A stretch of 64,000 bases of DNA, from NCBI RefSeq assembly GCF_009557615.1, contig NZ_CP045652.1, positions 372,001-436,000 of the forward strand, read 5' to 3'. Both the position numbers and the translations under genes were made by a program. The notes under the pieces were generated by a model, which saw only the letters and a program-made list of their open reading frames with translations, made no database searches and was not told the DNA's origin. Shown piece by piece: positions 63,236-64,000 of the stretch (positions are counted from its first letter, which is position 1; every line of letters starts with the position of its first letter). This DNA is from Sphingobacteruim zhuxiongii. GTDB taxonomy: Bacteria; Bacteroidota; Bacteroidia; Sphingobacteriales; Sphingobacteriaceae.

Positions 63236-64000
63236 ATGAGTTCACAAAACAAAGTTAGGGTTCGTTTCGCGCCAAGTCCTACAGGCGGGTTACATTTAGG
63301 CGGTGTGAGAACCGCGCTGTTCAACTATCTATTTGCAAAACATCACGGAGGTGATTTTATCCTGCGTATTGAAGATACCGATCAAACACGTTTTGTACCC
63401 GGTGCTGAAGAATATATCAAAGAGTGTTTAGCATGGTGCGGATTGACGCCAGACGAAAGTCCTTGGAATGAGGGCGCGTTTGCACCCTATCGCCAAAGTG
63501 AGCGTAAGCCTTTATACCGTCAATATGCGGAGGGTTTAATAAAGAAAGGATATGCTTATTATGCCTTTGACACGTCGGAAGAATTAGAGGAACAGCGTAA
63601 ACTGCATCCTAATTTTCGTTATGCCCATGACAATCGAATGAGTCTTCGTAACTCGTTGAGCCTGGGTGATGAGGAAACTCAGCGTTTATTAGCTGCTGGT
63701 ACCGCACATACGATCCGAATCAAAATGCCCGAAGAAGAAGTGGTTTCTTTTGATGATATGATTCGTGGTCGAGTTAGTTTTGAAACAAAATTAGTTGACG
63801 ATAAGGTTTTATTAAAAGCAGATGGTATGCCAACCTATCACCTTGCTGTCGTTGTTGATGATAGAGCAATGGAGATTTCGCATGTGTTTCGTGGAGAAGA
63901 ATGGTTGCCATCAGCACCTGTACACATCCTATTGTGGGAATATTTAGGTTGGAAAGAAGAGATGCCTCAATGGGCGCATTTACCATTAATCCTAAAACCA
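63236..64000 (+). CDS. gltX: Glutamyl-tRNA synthetase (N-terminal part, cut by window edge)
   Basis: 255 codons are present from ATG 63236 to the window end. Class I synthetase features: FAPSPTGGLHLGGVRTALFNYLFA with the HLGG form of the HIGH motif, FILRIEDTDQTRFV, and YHLAVVVDDRAMEISHVFRGEEWLPSAPVHILL. It charges tRNA-Glu with glutamate. The C-terminal half and KMSKS motif lie outside the window. Confidence 0.96.
   Translation, partial: MSSQNKVRVRFAPSPTGGLHLGGVRTALFNYLFAKHHGGDFILRIEDTDQTRFVPGAEEYIKECLAWCGLTPDESPWNEGAFAPYRQSERKPLYRQYAEGLIKKGYAYYAFDTSEELEEQRKLHPNFRYAHDNRMSLRNSLSLGDEETQRLLAAGTAHTIRIKMPEEEVVSFDDMIRGRVSFETKLVDDKVLLKADGMPTYHLAVVVDDRAMEISHVFRGEEWLPSAPVHILLWEYLGWKEEMPQWAHLPLILKP

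Noticed and set aside
1..64000. CRISPR arrays, insertion sequences, prophage or defence systems
   Set aside because: No direct repeat arrays with spacers, no transposase, integrase, restriction or toxin-antitoxin genes were recognised on either strand.

Overview
The window is a gene-dense chromosomal segment of a Bacteroidota bacterium, most like Sphingobacteriaceae (Sphingobacterium/Pedobacter type). The signs are two SusC/SusD outer-membrane pairs, an ECF sigma/FecR regulatory pair, many small lipoproteins with Bacteroidota-only domains (DUF4270, DUF4843, PKD-like, DUF5683, DUF2911), a FucP-type transporter, and upstream boxes that fit the Bacteroidota promoter (TTG, about 20 bases, TAnnTTTG) rather than the sigma-70 consensus of Proteobacteria. 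I see no insertion sequence, prophage, integrase or CRISPR array. Both ends cut a gene: a DUF4270 lipoprotein on the left and gltX on the right.

Layout. 1-9.3 kb: partial DUF4270 lipoprotein, a histidine kinase/response regulator pair followed by nicotinamidase (pncA), a large outer-membrane barrel protein divergent from a TetR regulator, and a secreted GH3 (NagZ-like) hydrolase. 9.7-12.1 kb: L-serine ammonia-lyase and a metallo-beta-lactamase-fold hydrolase. 12.3-22.6 kb: an ECF sigma, FecR, STN-SusC, SusD, DUF4843, PKD-like lipoprotein and TlpA-thioredoxin cluster. 22.6-27.4 kb: housekeeping genes on the minus strand (lipB, hflX, recG, ridA). 27.6-42.6 kb: an amino-sugar block (nagA, GHL10/DigH-like hydrolase, NamZ exo-muramidase, SusC, SusD, a phosphoesterase/beta-propeller fusion, murQ, a sodium:solute symporter). 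42.6-45.8 kb: purine nucleoside phosphorylase, a putative porin and two tandem tRNA-Val genes. 45.9-47.9 kb: small minus-strand genes. 48.1-52.8 kb: parA-parB-DUF5683-dapB-lepB. 52.9-58.4 kb: pdxJ, the diadenylate cyclase cdaA, and a DUF1338 (HglS-like)/FAD-FeS dehydrogenase pair. 58.5-64 kb: DUF2911 protein, FucP-type transporter, thioesterase-DinB-histidine kinase operon, gltX.

How the genes work together. The most coherent functional story is peptidoglycan sugar scavenging. A DigH-like glycosidase could cut bare glycan strands, NamZ would release terminal MurNAc, SusC/SusD would carry fragments through the outer membrane, the SSS symporter would import the monosaccharide, and MurQ and NagA would convert MurNAc-6-P and GlcNAc-6-P to glycolytic amino sugar. 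The GH3 enzyme at 7.6 kb may supply the GlcNAc-releasing step. The MurNAc kinase is not in the window, and the phosphoesterase/beta-propeller protein is an unexplained member. A second story is D-2-hydroxyglutarate: a DUF1338 protein resembling 2-oxoadipate dioxygenase/decarboxylase sits 3 bases upstream of an FAD/Fe-S oxidoreductase that could oxidise its product.

Intergenic DNA also holds features that ordinary annotation would miss: five 11-bp tandem repeats upstream of the serine deaminase gene, a terminator-like hairpin in the murQ leader, a nested inverted repeat that ends on the start codon of the purine phosphorylase gene, and several genes whose -7 box lies only about 5 bases before the ATG.
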